A stretch of DNA of 64,000 nucleotides from Paenibacillus hemerocallicola (GCF_006265175.1 NZ_VDCQ01000028.1:1821-65820), one strand, 5' to 3'; shown: positions 53,405 to 62,110, counted from the stretch's first letter. Numbers and translations are program-made. The notes: generated by a model from the letters alone, not told the origin.

Positions 53405-55510
53405 ATGGCAAAAGAATTCACAATGGGCGCTAAAATGACACTGAAAGATCATTTTAGTAGCACTATTAAGCGGGTAAAGCAGTCTACAGAAGCTTTCGCA
53501 AAATCAGCGGACCTTACTCGCGATAAAAACGGCAGGCTGCGGGATAGCCTGGGGCGCTTCGCGGCTACTGCCGAACAGAGTAAGCGAAGCCTGGTAAGCT
53601 TTAGCGGCGGCCTTTCCAGCATGGGCGCAGCGGCTTCAGGGGCGCGAATGCACATAAGCGGGTTAGCCGGAGCAGTAACGGCCCTGGCGGTAGGCGTAGG
53701 TGCTAAAATGGGCTTCGACTGGCTGATCGGCGCGAACGCGGATATGGAACAGTACCAGAATACGCTGGGCGTCGTACTGAAAAGCCAGGAAAAGGCTGTA
53801 GAAACGCTGGCCTGGGCGCAGAAGTTCGCGGCTAAGACGCCTTTCGAGATTCCGCAAATTGTGGAAGCTACTACACGAATGAGCGCCTACGGCCTAGAAG
53901 CAAAGAAGGTAATGGGAATTACAGGCGATATGGCCGCCGTAATGGGTAAAGACTTAATGCAGGCCGTCGAAGCCGTAGCCGATGCGCAGACCGGGGAACT
54001 GGAACGCTTAAAGGAATTCGGCATAACGAAAAAGATGGTAGAAGACCAGGCGAAGCTGCTGGGGACTAGTCCGATAGATAAGTCTGGCAGCATTAGGGAT
54101 ATGAGAGCATTTAACGCTGCGCTATTCTCACTAATGGAAGACCGATTTAGGGGCGGTATGGAAATGCAGTCTAAGACGTTTAAGGGCATGGTATCGAACG
54201 TTAAGGATTTCATGGGTACGATGGGCCGCCAGCTAGGGAAGCCGCTTTTTGAGAAGGCGAAGGCCCGCCTGGGTATCTTCCTAGACACACTGAACAGGCT
54301 GCAGGCCGACGGTAATATAGACCGCTGGATAGGGAACGTACAGAAGGGCGCTGCTGTCGTTGGCGCTGGCTTCGGAAAAGTCGCCGGGGTAGTACGCCAA
54401 TCATGGGCGCAGCTGCGCGGGTTTTACACCGAAAACCAGGGCAAGCTGGCGAAAATCGGCGCTGTGTTTGTAGCAGCGTTTAGCTCCGCAATACCTGTTA
54501 TTAGCTGGTTATTTAATACGGGCTTGCCGATGGTAAACAGCTGGCTTTATAAGATAGCGGGCTGGGTAATGGATACAGCCGTATACTTCGTTGATAACTG
54601 GGGCTGGATTGATCCAATAGTTACCGGGCTGGCTATCTCCTTCGGTACGTACTACGCAGTCCTTAAAACGGTAGCCGCCTATACGAAGATAGCGACCGCC
54701 GTACAGACAGCCTATAATGCCTTCCTGGTAGGCGGTAGCGTCGCTGCAAAAGCCGTAGCAGCGGCCCAGGCAGCGTATAGCGCAGCTATGGTACGCGGGA
54801 CGGCGGTAACACGGGTACTGGCAGCCGCCCAAGCGTTCTTTAACGTAGTCCTAATGGCTAACCCTATCGGCCTGGTAGTTGCCGCTATTGGCCTGCTGAT
54901 CGGCGCGGGAATCCTGCTGTATAAGAACTGGGATAAGGTTACGGAATACGCCGGGAAGCTATGGGAAGGCATGAAGGCTGTCTGGGGCGCTATGACTTCC
55001 TGGGTAACGAACAAGATAACCGAAGCGAAGGAATGGGGCGCAAACATTATTATGACAATGGTAGACGGTATCCTGGGCGCGAAAGATAAGCTAGTAGACG
55101 GTGTAAAAAGTGTATTCAAGAAAGTAAGAGAGCTAATGCCGTTTTCCGACGCAAAGCGCGGGCCGTTTTCCGAACTGACCTACAGCGGCGGGGCGCTTAT
55201 GACAACACTAGGCCAGGGCGTCGATAAGAAGGCTGCGCAGCTGAAAAAGTCGGTAACTTCGGCCTTCCAGGATACCGGGTTAGGTGTAAATATTGCACCG
55301 GGTAAAGTCGAAAGCCTAGCCCCAGCGCCTGCAGCAGCTTCGCCAGCCGCAGCGCCCCAGGTGACAATCCACGTAGGGGGGATCGAAATCAACGGGGCCG
55401 ACGGCGATACCGAACGCATGGCTAACGAACTTATCGAAGTGATATACCGAAAAGCGAAAGACGCCGCGCAAATCCTGTCGTCGGTAGATAAAAGCGCACT
55501 GATCGGGTAA
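53405..55510 (+). CDS. Phage tail tape-measure protein
   Basis: A 701-residue tape-measure protein with the usual order: charged N-terminus, the conserved TMP domain at about 85-270 (KFAAKTPFEIPQIVEATTRM, GDMAAVMGKDLMQAVEAVAD), hydrophobic segments at about 345-500 (VVAAIGLLIGAGILLYKNWD), and the C-terminal TMP segment (LMPFSDAKRGPFSELTYSGG). ATG 53405 has a weak GGGCGGG site. The gene is complete, yet no terminase, portal, capsid or tail-tube gene precedes it. Confidence 0.88.
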   Translation: MAKEFTMGAKMTLKDHFSSTIKRVKQSTEAFAKSADLTRDKNGRLRDSLGRFAATAEQSKRSLVSFSGGLSSMGAAASGARMHISGLAGAVTALAVGVGAKMGFDWLIGANADMEQYQNTLGVVLKSQEKAVETLAWAQKFAAKTPFEIPQIVEATTRMSAYGLEAKKVMGITGDMAAVMGKDLMQAVEAVADAQTGELERLKEFGITKKMVEDQAKLLGTSPIDKSGSIRDMRAFNAALFSLMEDRFRGGMEMQSKTFKGMVSNVKDFMGTMGRQLGKPLFEKAKARLGIFLDTLNRLQADGNIDRWIGNVQKGAAVVGAGFGKVAGVVRQSWAQLRGFYTENQGKLAKIGAVFVAAFSSAIPVISWLFNTGLPMVNSWLYKIAGWVMDTAVYFVDNWGWIDPIVTGLAISFGTYYAVLKTVAAYTKIATAVQTAYNAFLVGGSVAAKAVAAAQAAYSAAMVRGTAVTRVLAAAQAFFNVVLMANPIGLVVAAIGLLIGAGILLYKNWDKVTEYAGKLWEGMKAVWGAMTSWVTNKITEAKEWGANIIMTMVDGILGAKDKLVDGVKSVFKKVRELMPFSDAKRGPFSELTYSGGALMTTLGQGVDKKAAQLKKSVTSAFQDTGLGVNIAPGKVESLAPAPAAASPAAAPQVTIHVGGIEINGADGDTERMANELIEVIYRKAKDAAQILSSVDKSALIG

Positions 55511-55527
55511 TAGGGAGGAATGGGAGT

Positions 55528-55704
55528 ATGGACGAAACCCAGCAAAGCGAAAAGCTGGCCGAAATGTTAGCTGCTGTGGGTATCAAACGGGGTAGCAGCT
55601 TTACAGGCAGCAAAGCAGCCTTATCGCAGTCACATGAACAGCAACTAAACGAAATGCTGGCAGCTGTAGGTATTAAAAAACAAAACGATAAAGGGGAAAT
55701 GTAA
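55528..55704 (+). CDS. 58-residue protein with duplicated MLAAVGIK motif
   Basis: A short protein with two copies of the motif L-x-E-MLAAVGIK (residues about 10-20 and 41-51) separated by a Ser/Gln-rich spacer. GGGAGGA lies upstream of ATG 55528. It sits between the tape-measure gene and the next coiled-coil gene, spaced by 17 and 1 bp. Confidence 0.65.
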   Translation: MDETQQSEKLAEMLAAVGIKRGSSFTGSKAALSQSHEQQLNEMLAAVGIKKQNDKGEM

Positions 55705-55705
55705 A

Positions 55706-56413
55706 ATGATTAGATCGTACGAAGAAATGCTGGAGAATATCAAAGCCTTCGAAGCCGCCAAGAACGCGGATAACGGGCAGTTGGACGCCGCAGCTGCGGA
55801 AGTAGAGCAGGCCCGCCAGCGGTATAACGCCCTGCTAGAACAGGCCCTGGATAACCCCGAAAAGCTGGCCGCAGAAGTCGCCCAGGCCCAGGGAATGGTA
55901 ACTATCGCTGAAACGAAATTACAGCGCCTACGGGTGAGTCTGGACGCTGAGAAGAAGCAGTACCCGGACGGTATGGCCCTAGCCTTTATGAACGTCCAGG
56001 CAGAAATTCGCCGCAGAATCGCCGACGGAAGCCTGCTTCGTGAAGAATTCCAGCCCCTGCTGGACGAAACGAAAGAGCATATGCAGGCGTATATGGAAAA
56101 GCTGGCCGCTGTGTTCGTCAAAATGCACCAGGTAAACAAAAGCCTGGCGCATGTCCAGCGCAGCACAGCAATCGCTGTAACTCGATACACTGGCAAAGAA
56201 GCGCAGTTCGGGTTAGGTGGTCCAGAAACTTTATCGGAATTGGATTTTAGAGAATGGGCCTGGGTTAACTATCAACAATACGCTGACGACCTGTATAAGA
56301 TTCGCAAGGCTGCTATGGAGGAAACAAGCCCCGAAGTGAAGCTGCCCCCTGTATATTCGCCGAACGAAGTTACGCCGACCAGCAGCACATTCCAGGAAGG
56401 AAACCAGCTGTGA
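55706..56413 (+). CDS. Coiled-coil element protein, 235 residues
   Basis: The first 145 residues are nearly all helical with heptads (AAAEVEQARQRYNALLEQAL, ETKLQRLRVSLDAEKKQ); the rest is mixed and ends in a Pro/Ser/Thr-rich tail. AAGGGGAAAT lies before ATG 55706. It is the last gene of this strand before a bidirectional terminator. A tail-associated role is possible from position only. Confidence 0.7.
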   Translation: MIRSYEEMLENIKAFEAAKNADNGQLDAAAAEVEQARQRYNALLEQALDNPEKLAAEVAQAQGMVTIAETKLQRLRVSLDAEKKQYPDGMALAFMNVQAEIRRRIADGSLLREEFQPLLDETKEHMQAYMEKLAAVFVKMHQVNKSLAHVQRSTAIAVTRYTGKEAQFGLGGPETLSELDFREWAWVNYQQYADDLYKIRKAAMEETSPEVKLPPVYSPNEVTPTSSTFQEGNQL

Positions 56414-56449
56414 AAATCGTGCGTAATCATCTCGAAGAAGGTGCGTAGG

Positions 56450-56482
56450 AAAAGAGGGGCCGAAGTTAGGCCCCTCTTTTCT
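56450..56482. terminator. Bidirectional terminator
   Basis: A perfect 12-bp stem AAAAGAGGGGCC/GGCCCCTCTTTT with A and T tails serves both the rightward tail cluster and the leftward small genes. Confidence 0.9.
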
Positions 56483-56621
56483 TTGTCCGAAGTTTCTGTT
56501 TCATTTCAAGCTTACCAGCTTCGCAGTCGTCGATCAGTTGCATGTATTGTTCCGAATCCAGGAAAAGCATAGGAATAATTAAATTGCCCGTCGTCGCGTA
56601 ATCCAAGTAGCGCGGCTTCAT
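56466..56621 (-). CDS. 51-residue element protein
   Basis: Begins MKPRYLDYATTGNLIIPMLF and ends in a basic tail (KQKLRTKKRGA). A GGGGCTGATGGGG stretch provides a ribosome site. The stop falls in the terminator loop. No family recognised. Confidence 0.55.
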   Translation of the reverse strand: MKPRYLDYATTGNLIIPMLFLDSEQYMQLIDDCEAGKLEMKQKLRTKKRGA

Positions 56622-56685
56622 TCCCCATCAGCCCCTTTGTCATCCCGCTGCTGGGGACTATTAAGCCCTTACGCGGGATTCTTTT

Positions 56686-56952
56686 TTAGTTAATTGCACC
56701 CTTCGGCGTCCTGGGTATACGCGGCACGTTACCCGAAAAGCGAACCTGGCCGAACGCCAATTCTATAATAATCTTCGCCGACAGCGGATTTTTCAAATGA
56801 TCGGTAAACGTCACAGCTGGAACAGGCCCCACAGCTGCGCCTTCCAAGGCCAGCGCCAGGAACTGAACGCTGCTTACCGCGTCAAGGCTTCCCGACAGGC
56901 TGCCGTTATCGTACGTTACTTCGCCCAGCTTCCCTACAGCTGTGAATTTCAT
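56686..56952 (-). CDS. 88-residue beta-rich element protein
   Basis: Starts MKFTAVGKLGEVTYDNGSLS and is rich in beta-strand residues. ATG 56952 overlaps the stop of the gene before it (ATGA). It belongs to a leftward cassette of four small genes. Function unknown. Confidence 0.65.
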   Translation of the reverse strand: MKFTAVGKLGEVTYDNGSLSGSLDAVSSVQFLALALEGAAVGPVPAVTFTDHLKNPLSAKIIIELAFGQVRFSGNVPRIPRTPKGAIN

Positions 56953-57158
56953 GCCCCGGCCCCCAGGGCAACAGCGACTTCTTCCCAAAGCTGTTCAATA
57001 TGTTTTTTTCCTTCGGCCCAGTCCCGCAGGAACGCCAGGGCGGCTTCCGCGTCGCGGTAGGATAGTTCATTAATCCGTTTATGAAGCGTAGCCCGCTTGT
57101 AGATGTATTCGGGGTCTATCGGCAATTGGGAAGCGGCTTGGTTATCTTTTTCACTCAT
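56949..57158 (-). CDS. Small helical protein, paralogue A
   Basis: A 69-residue protein sharing the pattern LPID-x-EYIYK-x-ATLH and EAALAFLR-x-WA with the gene upstream (57151-57372), clearly a tandem duplication. GGGAG lies seven bases before ATG 57158. No known family. Confidence 0.7.
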   Translation of the reverse strand: MSEKDNQAASQLPIDPEYIYKRATLHKRINELSYRDAEAALAFLRDWAEGKKHIEQLWEEVAVALGAGA

Positions 57159-57372
57159 GGACAGCTCCCTCAGAAGCATTATCTTCAACCAGCGCCTTCG
57201 TAACTTCTTCCCATAACGGCGTGACCTTCTTTGTACCATCGGCCCAAGCCCGCAAAAAGGCCAGGGCTGCTTCGGAATCCTTGTAAGATAGCGCCGCTAT
57301 TTTTTCGTGTAACGTAGCCAACTTGTAAATATATTCTCTGTCTATCGGCAATGGTTCGTATTCACGCGCCAT
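57151..57372 (-). CDS. Small helical protein, paralogue B
   Basis: A 73-residue paralogue of the next gene, overlapping it by eight bases. The shared core covers about 50 residues (EYIYKLATLHEKIAALSYKD). GGAAGGGGG precedes its ATG. It is the first gene of the leftward cassette. Confidence 0.7.
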   Translation of the reverse strand: MAREYEPLPIDREYIYKLATLHEKIAALSYKDSEAALAFLRAWADGTKKVTPLWEEVTKALVEDNASEGAVHE

Positions 57373-57540
57373 AAAAGTGCCCCCTTCCTTGATACAAGAA
57401 ATTATAATTTACTACCGCGAATAAGTAACCAATTATCTCCAGATAACAGTTTCGTGTTAGTATCAAAAACCATTGTTTATGTAACACTCTTCAAATGAGT
57501 GGATTATGTGAGTTAGATAGCATGAAGATAGTACGAAACT

Positions 57541-57604
57541 CGTTCCGAAATCATATTTACGAAAATGTACGTTTATGATACTGTTATAACAACGATACAT
57601 AAAC
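57541..57604. promoter_or_regulatory. Candidate recombination (res-like) site
   Basis: GTTTATGATACTGTT (57571-57585) and the complement of its right partner, GTTTATGTATCGTTGTT (57588-57604), form an imperfect palindrome just before the serine recombinase gene. Further ATTTAC/GTAC-like half sites lie to its left. Placement and symmetry fit a resolvase binding site that also serves autoregulation. Confidence 0.5.
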
Positions 57605-57620
57605 GGAAGGAACGATATGA

Positions 57621-58211
57621 ATGAGAATAGCATATGCAAGGGTTTCGACAGCAGACCAATCCCTTGATTTACAAATGGACGCACTAAAGAAATTCGGATA
57701 TGACCGAATCTATACGGAGAAAGCAAGCGGCGGCAAGGATGACCGCCCTGAACTAGCAAAGGCTTTGGACATGTTGCGCGAAGGGGATGCTTTTATCGTT
57801 TACAAACTTGACCGTTTGGCACGTTCGACACTAAAGCTGATAGAAACACTTGATTTGCTTAACAAGAAAGGTGTGGAGTTCGTAAGTCTTTCTGACAATA
57901 TTAACACCTCTACGGCGGCAGGAAAGGCTATGTTCGGCATGATGGCTGTTTTTGCGGAGTTTGAGAGGTCAATCATACGTGAACGTACCGTAGCAGGGCT
58001 TCAAGCGGCGAGAGCACGTGGACGCAAGGGAGGTCGTCCCTTAACAGATAAAAAGAAGCTAGACAAAGCGATCAAGCTATATGAGAGCGGAGAATTCACA
58101 GTAGCACAAATAGAAGAAATGACAGACGTAAGCAAGGGGTCGCTTTACCGTGAACTTAACAGAAGGAAACAAGAAGCAACAAATACGGTTGTGAAGTCCG
58201 AGAGCCGTTGA
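57621..58211 (+). CDS. Serine recombinase (resolvase/invertase family)
   Basis: A 196-residue small serine recombinase. Catalytic Ser in YARVSTADQSLDLQ (residue about 9), Arg residues of KLDRLARST (about 68-73) and the long E-helix region (AVFAEFERSIIRERT) are intact. The C-terminal helix-turn-helix (FTVAQIEEMTDVSKGSLYRE) reads the site. GGAAGGA precedes ATG 57621. It borders the defence genes and may mark a separate insertion. Confidence 0.93.
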   Translation: MRIAYARVSTADQSLDLQMDALKKFGYDRIYTEKASGGKDDRPELAKALDMLREGDAFIVYKLDRLARSTLKLIETLDLLNKKGVEFVSLSDNINTSTAAGKAMFGMMAVFAEFERSIIRERTVAGLQAARARGRKGGRPLTDKKKLDKAIKLYESGEFTVAQIEEMTDVSKGSLYRELNRRKQEATNTVVKSESR

Positions 58212-58239
58212 GAGGCTATGTAATAACTGATTAAGGTAG

Positions 58240-58266
58240 AGCCACCCTATGAGGGCGGCTTTTTTA
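58240..58266 (+). terminator. Terminator of the serine recombinase
   Basis: AGCCACCCT/AGGGCGGCT stem with a three-base loop and TTTTTT. Confidence 0.85.
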
Positions 58267-58398
58267 CTATGTTCTACGCGGTTATACAGGCTTCTAATTA
58301 GACCCCCACCCAGTGCCGAATTAATCGAAAAATTGAATTCATAAAAGAGTTAGGGTTGTATTAGCCGTGCAAAATTTTTCAGTAATTTAATGTGCGTA

Positions 58399-58451
58399 CA
58401 GAAGAAAGAAGCCCCAAGCAAAATACTGATGCTGGGACTTCTTTCTTCTGT
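58399..58451. terminator. Terminator of the methyltransferase operon
   Basis: ACAGAAGAAAGAAG pairs with CTTCTTTCTTCTGT; an inner CCCAAGCA/TGCTGGG stem completes it. It reaches the stop codon of the leftward methyltransferase gene. Confidence 0.75.
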
Positions 58452-59692
58452 CACTGTTCACTTGCCGCGGCAACCTCATCCCATAGGGATCTGGAATTTA
58501 CTACAACATTTCCATTAATGATTTCAAACTTACCTAGTCCGGAACCTCTTCCTGACCGAACTTTGGTATTCTTAAATGAATCAATTTGGATTTGTTCGTA
58601 TTCTGACTCACTTAATAGAATGTTGGCTTTTAACGCTTCTTTAATACTTTTTCCAATAGACTTTGCAAGCAAAGGAGGCACCGCATTTCCAATTAACCGA
58701 TGATTTGTCATATACGAACCCAGCATTTTATGTTTGTCAGGGATAGTTTGGAGGCGTTTCAGTTCAGAAATACCAAGTTTTCGATTCTCCCAATGGAATG
58801 GCCCTGTATTATTACCTGGATTAGCTTGAATTGTTAGAGAAGGTCTATCTCGATCAATTTTAAGCAAGAAGTACCAAAATTTACTTCGCCAATCAAAGAG
58901 AGGATTCGGATGTCCACGTTCCTTACAATAATAAGAGTAATTAAGTCCTTCGGGTATTTCTTCAAGTAAATGCGCATATTTTCCGTTGTATGCCGGAAAG
59001 TCAGTGGAATCAAATAGATCTCCAATAGCTTCATTAACAGTAACGTAAGGTAAGTAGCCTTGTAATTCAGAGTTAGACTCACTATGCGTCTCAGCCGGAA
59101 ATTGGTACTTAATTCTATCTCTAAACCCCACAATAAATAATCTTTGTCTAAATTGTGGTACACCGTAATTTGCAGCATCAAGTACTTTCCAATATACGGT
59201 GTAGCCTGTATCTTTAAATGATTGCAAAATTGTCTTCCAATCTTCCCCCTTGTTTGATGATAAAATACCTCTAACATTTTCGAGCAAGAAAGCACGAGGC
59301 CTTATCTCTTTTAGAAGACGAATATAATGTTGAAATAAAACTCCGCGTTCGTCATCTAATCCTTTACGTTTTCCTGATTTTGAGAAGGATTGACAAGGGG
59401 GACCACCAGCAAGTAAATCAAGTTCTCCAGCATTTATTTTGGCTATCGACATTAATTCTTCTGGGGTTATATTTCTAATATCTTCAGTAAGATACGGTAA
59501 CTCTGGAAAATTCAATTTTGTAATTGCCGCAGCATCTTTATCAATATCAAGAGCCACTTTGCATTCAAATCCCGCTGCATGTAGTCCTAAGTCTAACCCG
59601 AGCAACCCAGAAAACAATGAGATGCTTAACATTTCTAGTGATTCATAAGGTTCATCATTTATTGTCAAATATCCCTTTTTCTTTGTCTTCAT
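58451..59692 (-). CDS. DNA (cytosine-5) methyltransferase
   Basis: A 413-residue m5C methyltransferase with the ordered motifs: I (SLFSGLLGLDLGLHAAG), IV with the catalytic Cys (GGPPCQSFSKSGKR, about residue 100), VI (LLENVRGIL), VIII (QFRQRLFIVGF), then the target-recognition region (about 205-320) and IX/X (RLIGNAVPPLLAKSIG). Codon use is AT-rich, unlike the core genes. It lies third in a cassette with a controller-type regulator and a large unknown protein, forming a probable restriction-modification system. The recognised site cannot be read from sequence. Confidence 0.95.
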   Translation of the reverse strand: MKTKKKGYLTINDEPYESLEMLSISLFSGLLGLDLGLHAAGFECKVALDIDKDAAAITKLNFPELPYLTEDIRNITPEELMSIAKINAGELDLLAGGPPCQSFSKSGKRKGLDDERGVLFQHYIRLLKEIRPRAFLLENVRGILSSNKGEDWKTILQSFKDTGYTVYWKVLDAANYGVPQFRQRLFIVGFRDRIKYQFPAETHSESNSELQGYLPYVTVNEAIGDLFDSTDFPAYNGKYAHLLEEIPEGLNYSYYCKERGHPNPLFDWRSKFWYFLLKIDRDRPSLTIQANPGNNTGPFHWENRKLGISELKRLQTIPDKHKMLGSYMTNHRLIGNAVPPLLAKSIGKSIKEALKANILLSESEYEQIQIDSFKNTKVRSGRGSGLGKFEIINGNVVVNSRSLWDEVAAASEQ

Positions 59693-59741
59693 TAATATCT
59701 GCCTCTCTAACGCTAATCTAACTTACCCATAAAAGTATTTT

Positions 59742-59770
59742 AACCTTTACCTAGTAAAAAAGTAAAGGTT
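59742..59770. other. Hairpin between the putative endonuclease and methyltransferase genes
   Basis: AACCTTTAC and GTAAAGGTT form a 9-bp palindrome with an 11-base loop. It may tune read-through from the upstream gene into the methyltransferase gene. Confidence 0.5.
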
Positions 59771-59789
59771 AAATCCGGAACGAATGTTC

Positions 59790-61400
59790 TTATTTTAAAT
59801 CTTCAAAACTTTTCCTAACTGTATTAGGTGTTCTGCTTTCATTAATCGGTTTTATCACCAGCTCCACAAATTTGGATAAATGTCCTGTATCAATTTTAAT
59901 CCTATTGATAAAATCTTTGAAAGTGATGAACTTAAAGTTCACATCGACGCCCTCGATTGTGTCAGTATGTGGCGTTACGGAGGAAATATCATGAGCCACA
60001 AATATCACATCAACGCTCCATTCGGCGGGATCAGATATTCCCTCCCACTCTGTACGACGATGTTTTAAAGATTTTTGCAACGTTCTTTTATGTCCTTTAA
60101 CATATAAATCAGTTAATCTTCCTGCATGAGCCTCGTATGCTAAAACCTGCTTCTTACTCACTTCTTGGTAATCAACATCACCTAATTTCTTTTTGCTTAC
60201 ATTACTCGCATTTACCGGGTCACCTAATCCACGCTGTCTCCAATTAAGGTTCTCCGGGATTAAGGAGGAGATAAAATCAACTATTCTCTGTTCAATAATA
60301 CCAGTAGTATTAGTTTCCTTATTGGCAACAGTAGTCAAGAGATTATGGGTCTCACCTAAAGAAATAGACTCATTAATAATATGCGTTTTTGGCTTAGCGA
60401 TTCTGATAATTCTTAAAAGCCATCTTCGCAACCAGCCAGCTAATTCGCGACGTGCTGGGAAGCCCATACCTTCCATAGCACGTAATATTCTTACGAGAGA
60501 TTTTGCTGCACTTAATTGCGCTTCTTTTTTACTATGCGCCCAATTAATATCTAAGCGGGAAACAGATTTTGCGTTATTTAAGAAAGGATTGTCAGCGACT
60601 TCTAAACTGGGGGGGAATAAACCACATGCCCAATCAGCCACACTTCCTCTGGGATTAAACTCGTAAAGAATAGTCATGGGATGATCAAAGAACTCTGCAA
60701 TAATACACTGAAAAAAAAGCATCTGTAGGTAAGGACCGAATGATTTGCCTCCAGGGTTTAAAAGAGTTAATAGATCTTTTTCAATTTCTCCAGAGTAATT
60801 CAATCTGGCGGCTACAGTAGCTATAATAGCAGTTGCTGATTCAGGGTCAAGGTCAGCCAATGTGGCCTCTTCTAATTTCTCATCATTGTCAATTAGATTC
60901 TTCACTAAGGACAAATCCAGCTTCGGAGCTAACTTGAAACCATTCAGAATCTTCTCGACATGTTTCCAATCGTATGTTTGCTTTTCATATCGGGAAGACA
61001 AAACATTAGTTATTTGTGCTGCAGACATCTTTTCCAGTTCAGCCAATCTTGCGATGAGTCCTGAGTGACTTAGTATATTACTTGCTTCACTAGTTGATAA
61101 ATCAGTTTTCCCTACTAAGTCCTTATGTAATTCAATATAAATTGTGCTTAGTGGAGGGCCATACTTATCATCGCCGATATTCAACGCTATTCCTAAGATT
61201 TTCTTGAAATCTATACTTGCTGATCCGGACTCAATCCATGAATTGAATTCAAGCATTATCCAATTTGCGTGATCGTCTGATTGAATACCCAGAGCAATTA
61301 ATCCCTTCTTAATTTCTTCTGTAACGATTTCTTCTTTCTCTGGTACTATTGGTAACATCATAGTTCGAACTGCTTCCCTCAGCTCAATATTTGCAGACAT
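59790..61400 (-). CDS. Putative restriction endonuclease (by context), 536 residues
   Basis: A long protein of no recognised family. The N-terminal two thirds are helical. A region at about 395-450 (KKKLGDVDYQEVSKKQVLAY, EAHAGRLTDLYVKGHKRTL) has spaced acidic and basic residues like a degenerate nuclease core, and about 455-510 is a beta-rich segment (WSVDVIFVAHD). It lies between a controller-like XRE gene (21 bp upstream) and a C5 methyltransferase, the place of the endonuclease in C-R-M cassettes. ATG 61400 follows GAGGGTGAAAAG. The nuclease call is inference. Confidence 0.55.
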   Translation of the reverse strand: MSANIELREAVRTMMLPIVPEKEEIVTEEIKKGLIALGIQSDDHANWIMLEFNSWIESGSASIDFKKILGIALNIGDDKYGPPLSTIYIELHKDLVGKTDLSTSEASNILSHSGLIARLAELEKMSAAQITNVLSSRYEKQTYDWKHVEKILNGFKLAPKLDLSLVKNLIDNDEKLEEATLADLDPESATAIIATVAARLNYSGEIEKDLLTLLNPGGKSFGPYLQMLFFQCIIAEFFDHPMTILYEFNPRGSVADWACGLFPPSLEVADNPFLNNAKSVSRLDINWAHSKKEAQLSAAKSLVRILRAMEGMGFPARRELAGWLRRWLLRIIRIAKPKTHIINESISLGETHNLLTTVANKETNTTGIIEQRIVDFISSLIPENLNWRQRGLGDPVNASNVSKKKLGDVDYQEVSKKQVLAYEAHAGRLTDLYVKGHKRTLQKSLKHRRTEWEGISDPAEWSVDVIFVAHDISSVTPHTDTIEGVDVNFKFITFKDFINRIKIDTGHLSKFVELVIKPINESRTPNTVRKSFEDLK

Positions 61401-61421
61401 CACTTTTCACCCTCACATTTT

Positions 61422-61787
61422 TTAAATGTCGTGGTCCACCATTTTTATAATGTTCTTGATAATTTGATGGAACATCTTGATTTCATTTAAATTTCGTTCG
61501 CTAAGTAATTGCTTATGAACTTCAATTAAGGTTTCTTTTTCATATTGATTTTCATCTATATCGATATCTTTAAAATTGAATAAATCAAAGAGGGATAATT
61601 CTAAGGCTAGGGTGACTTTCTCAAGTGTTTCGAGTGAAACATTAACTTGTCCGCGTTCAATTTCACCAATATAACTTTGAGAAATTTGCATTTTTTCACC
61701 AAGTTCTGCCTGGGTAAATCCTTTTGCTTTTCTTAATTCTCTAATATTACTGCCTACTAATTTAATGAACTCTGACAATTCGATCAC
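61422..61787 (-). CDS. XRE regulator, candidate controller (C) protein
   Basis: A 121-residue protein with a strong helix-turn-helix (GFTQAELGEKMQISQSYIGE, residues about 23-42) followed by a helical tail, longer than a minimal C protein. GTG 61787 is the start. Placed first in the restriction-modification cassette, it probably times endonuclease expression. AT-rich promoter DNA lies upstream (61800-61920). Confidence 0.8.
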   Translation of the reverse strand: MIELSEFIKLVGSNIRELRKAKGFTQAELGEKMQISQSYIGEIERGQVNVSLETLEKVTLALELSLFDLFNFKDIDIDENQYEKETLIEVHKQLLSERNLNEIKMFHQIIKNIIKMVDHDI

Positions 61788-61960
61788 CCCTATTACAGGT
61801 TAAGGAAATAATTCAGGAACTTAAACAAACCAATAACATCTATAAATCATAAAATAATCACTATAATGGTTATTCTATGTTTTCAAATCTTTCCTAGATT
61901 GATTTTATTTATACAAAAATTTGAGATTTATTATCGATTAAAGCTAACGCAGATTCTCAC

Positions 61961-62110
61961 ATGTTTAAAAAGGGAGCAAGACAGATACAGGATATGCTTG
62001 ATAAATACGCGGACTTGGCCAACATGAATGGTGGGGCTGCAGTTATCAGAAGATTAGCACACCATGAAATCATTCCAACCGAACAATTACAATCATTTAA
62101 CAAGTTGTAA
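61961..62110 (+). CDS. Doubtful 49-residue frame, possible gene remnant
   Basis: Encodes FKKGARQIQDMLDKYADLAN and a second helix (AAVIRRLAHHEIIPTEQLQS). The composition is protein-like, but there is no ribosome site, so it may be the end of a lost gene. Confidence 0.3.
   Translation: MFKKGARQIQDMLDKYADLANMNGGAAVIRRLAHHEIIPTEQLQSFNKL

Noticed and set aside
58834-59295. 153-residue frame in the methyltransferase gene
   Set aside because: Same-strand shadow of a gene with all conserved motifs in the other frame.
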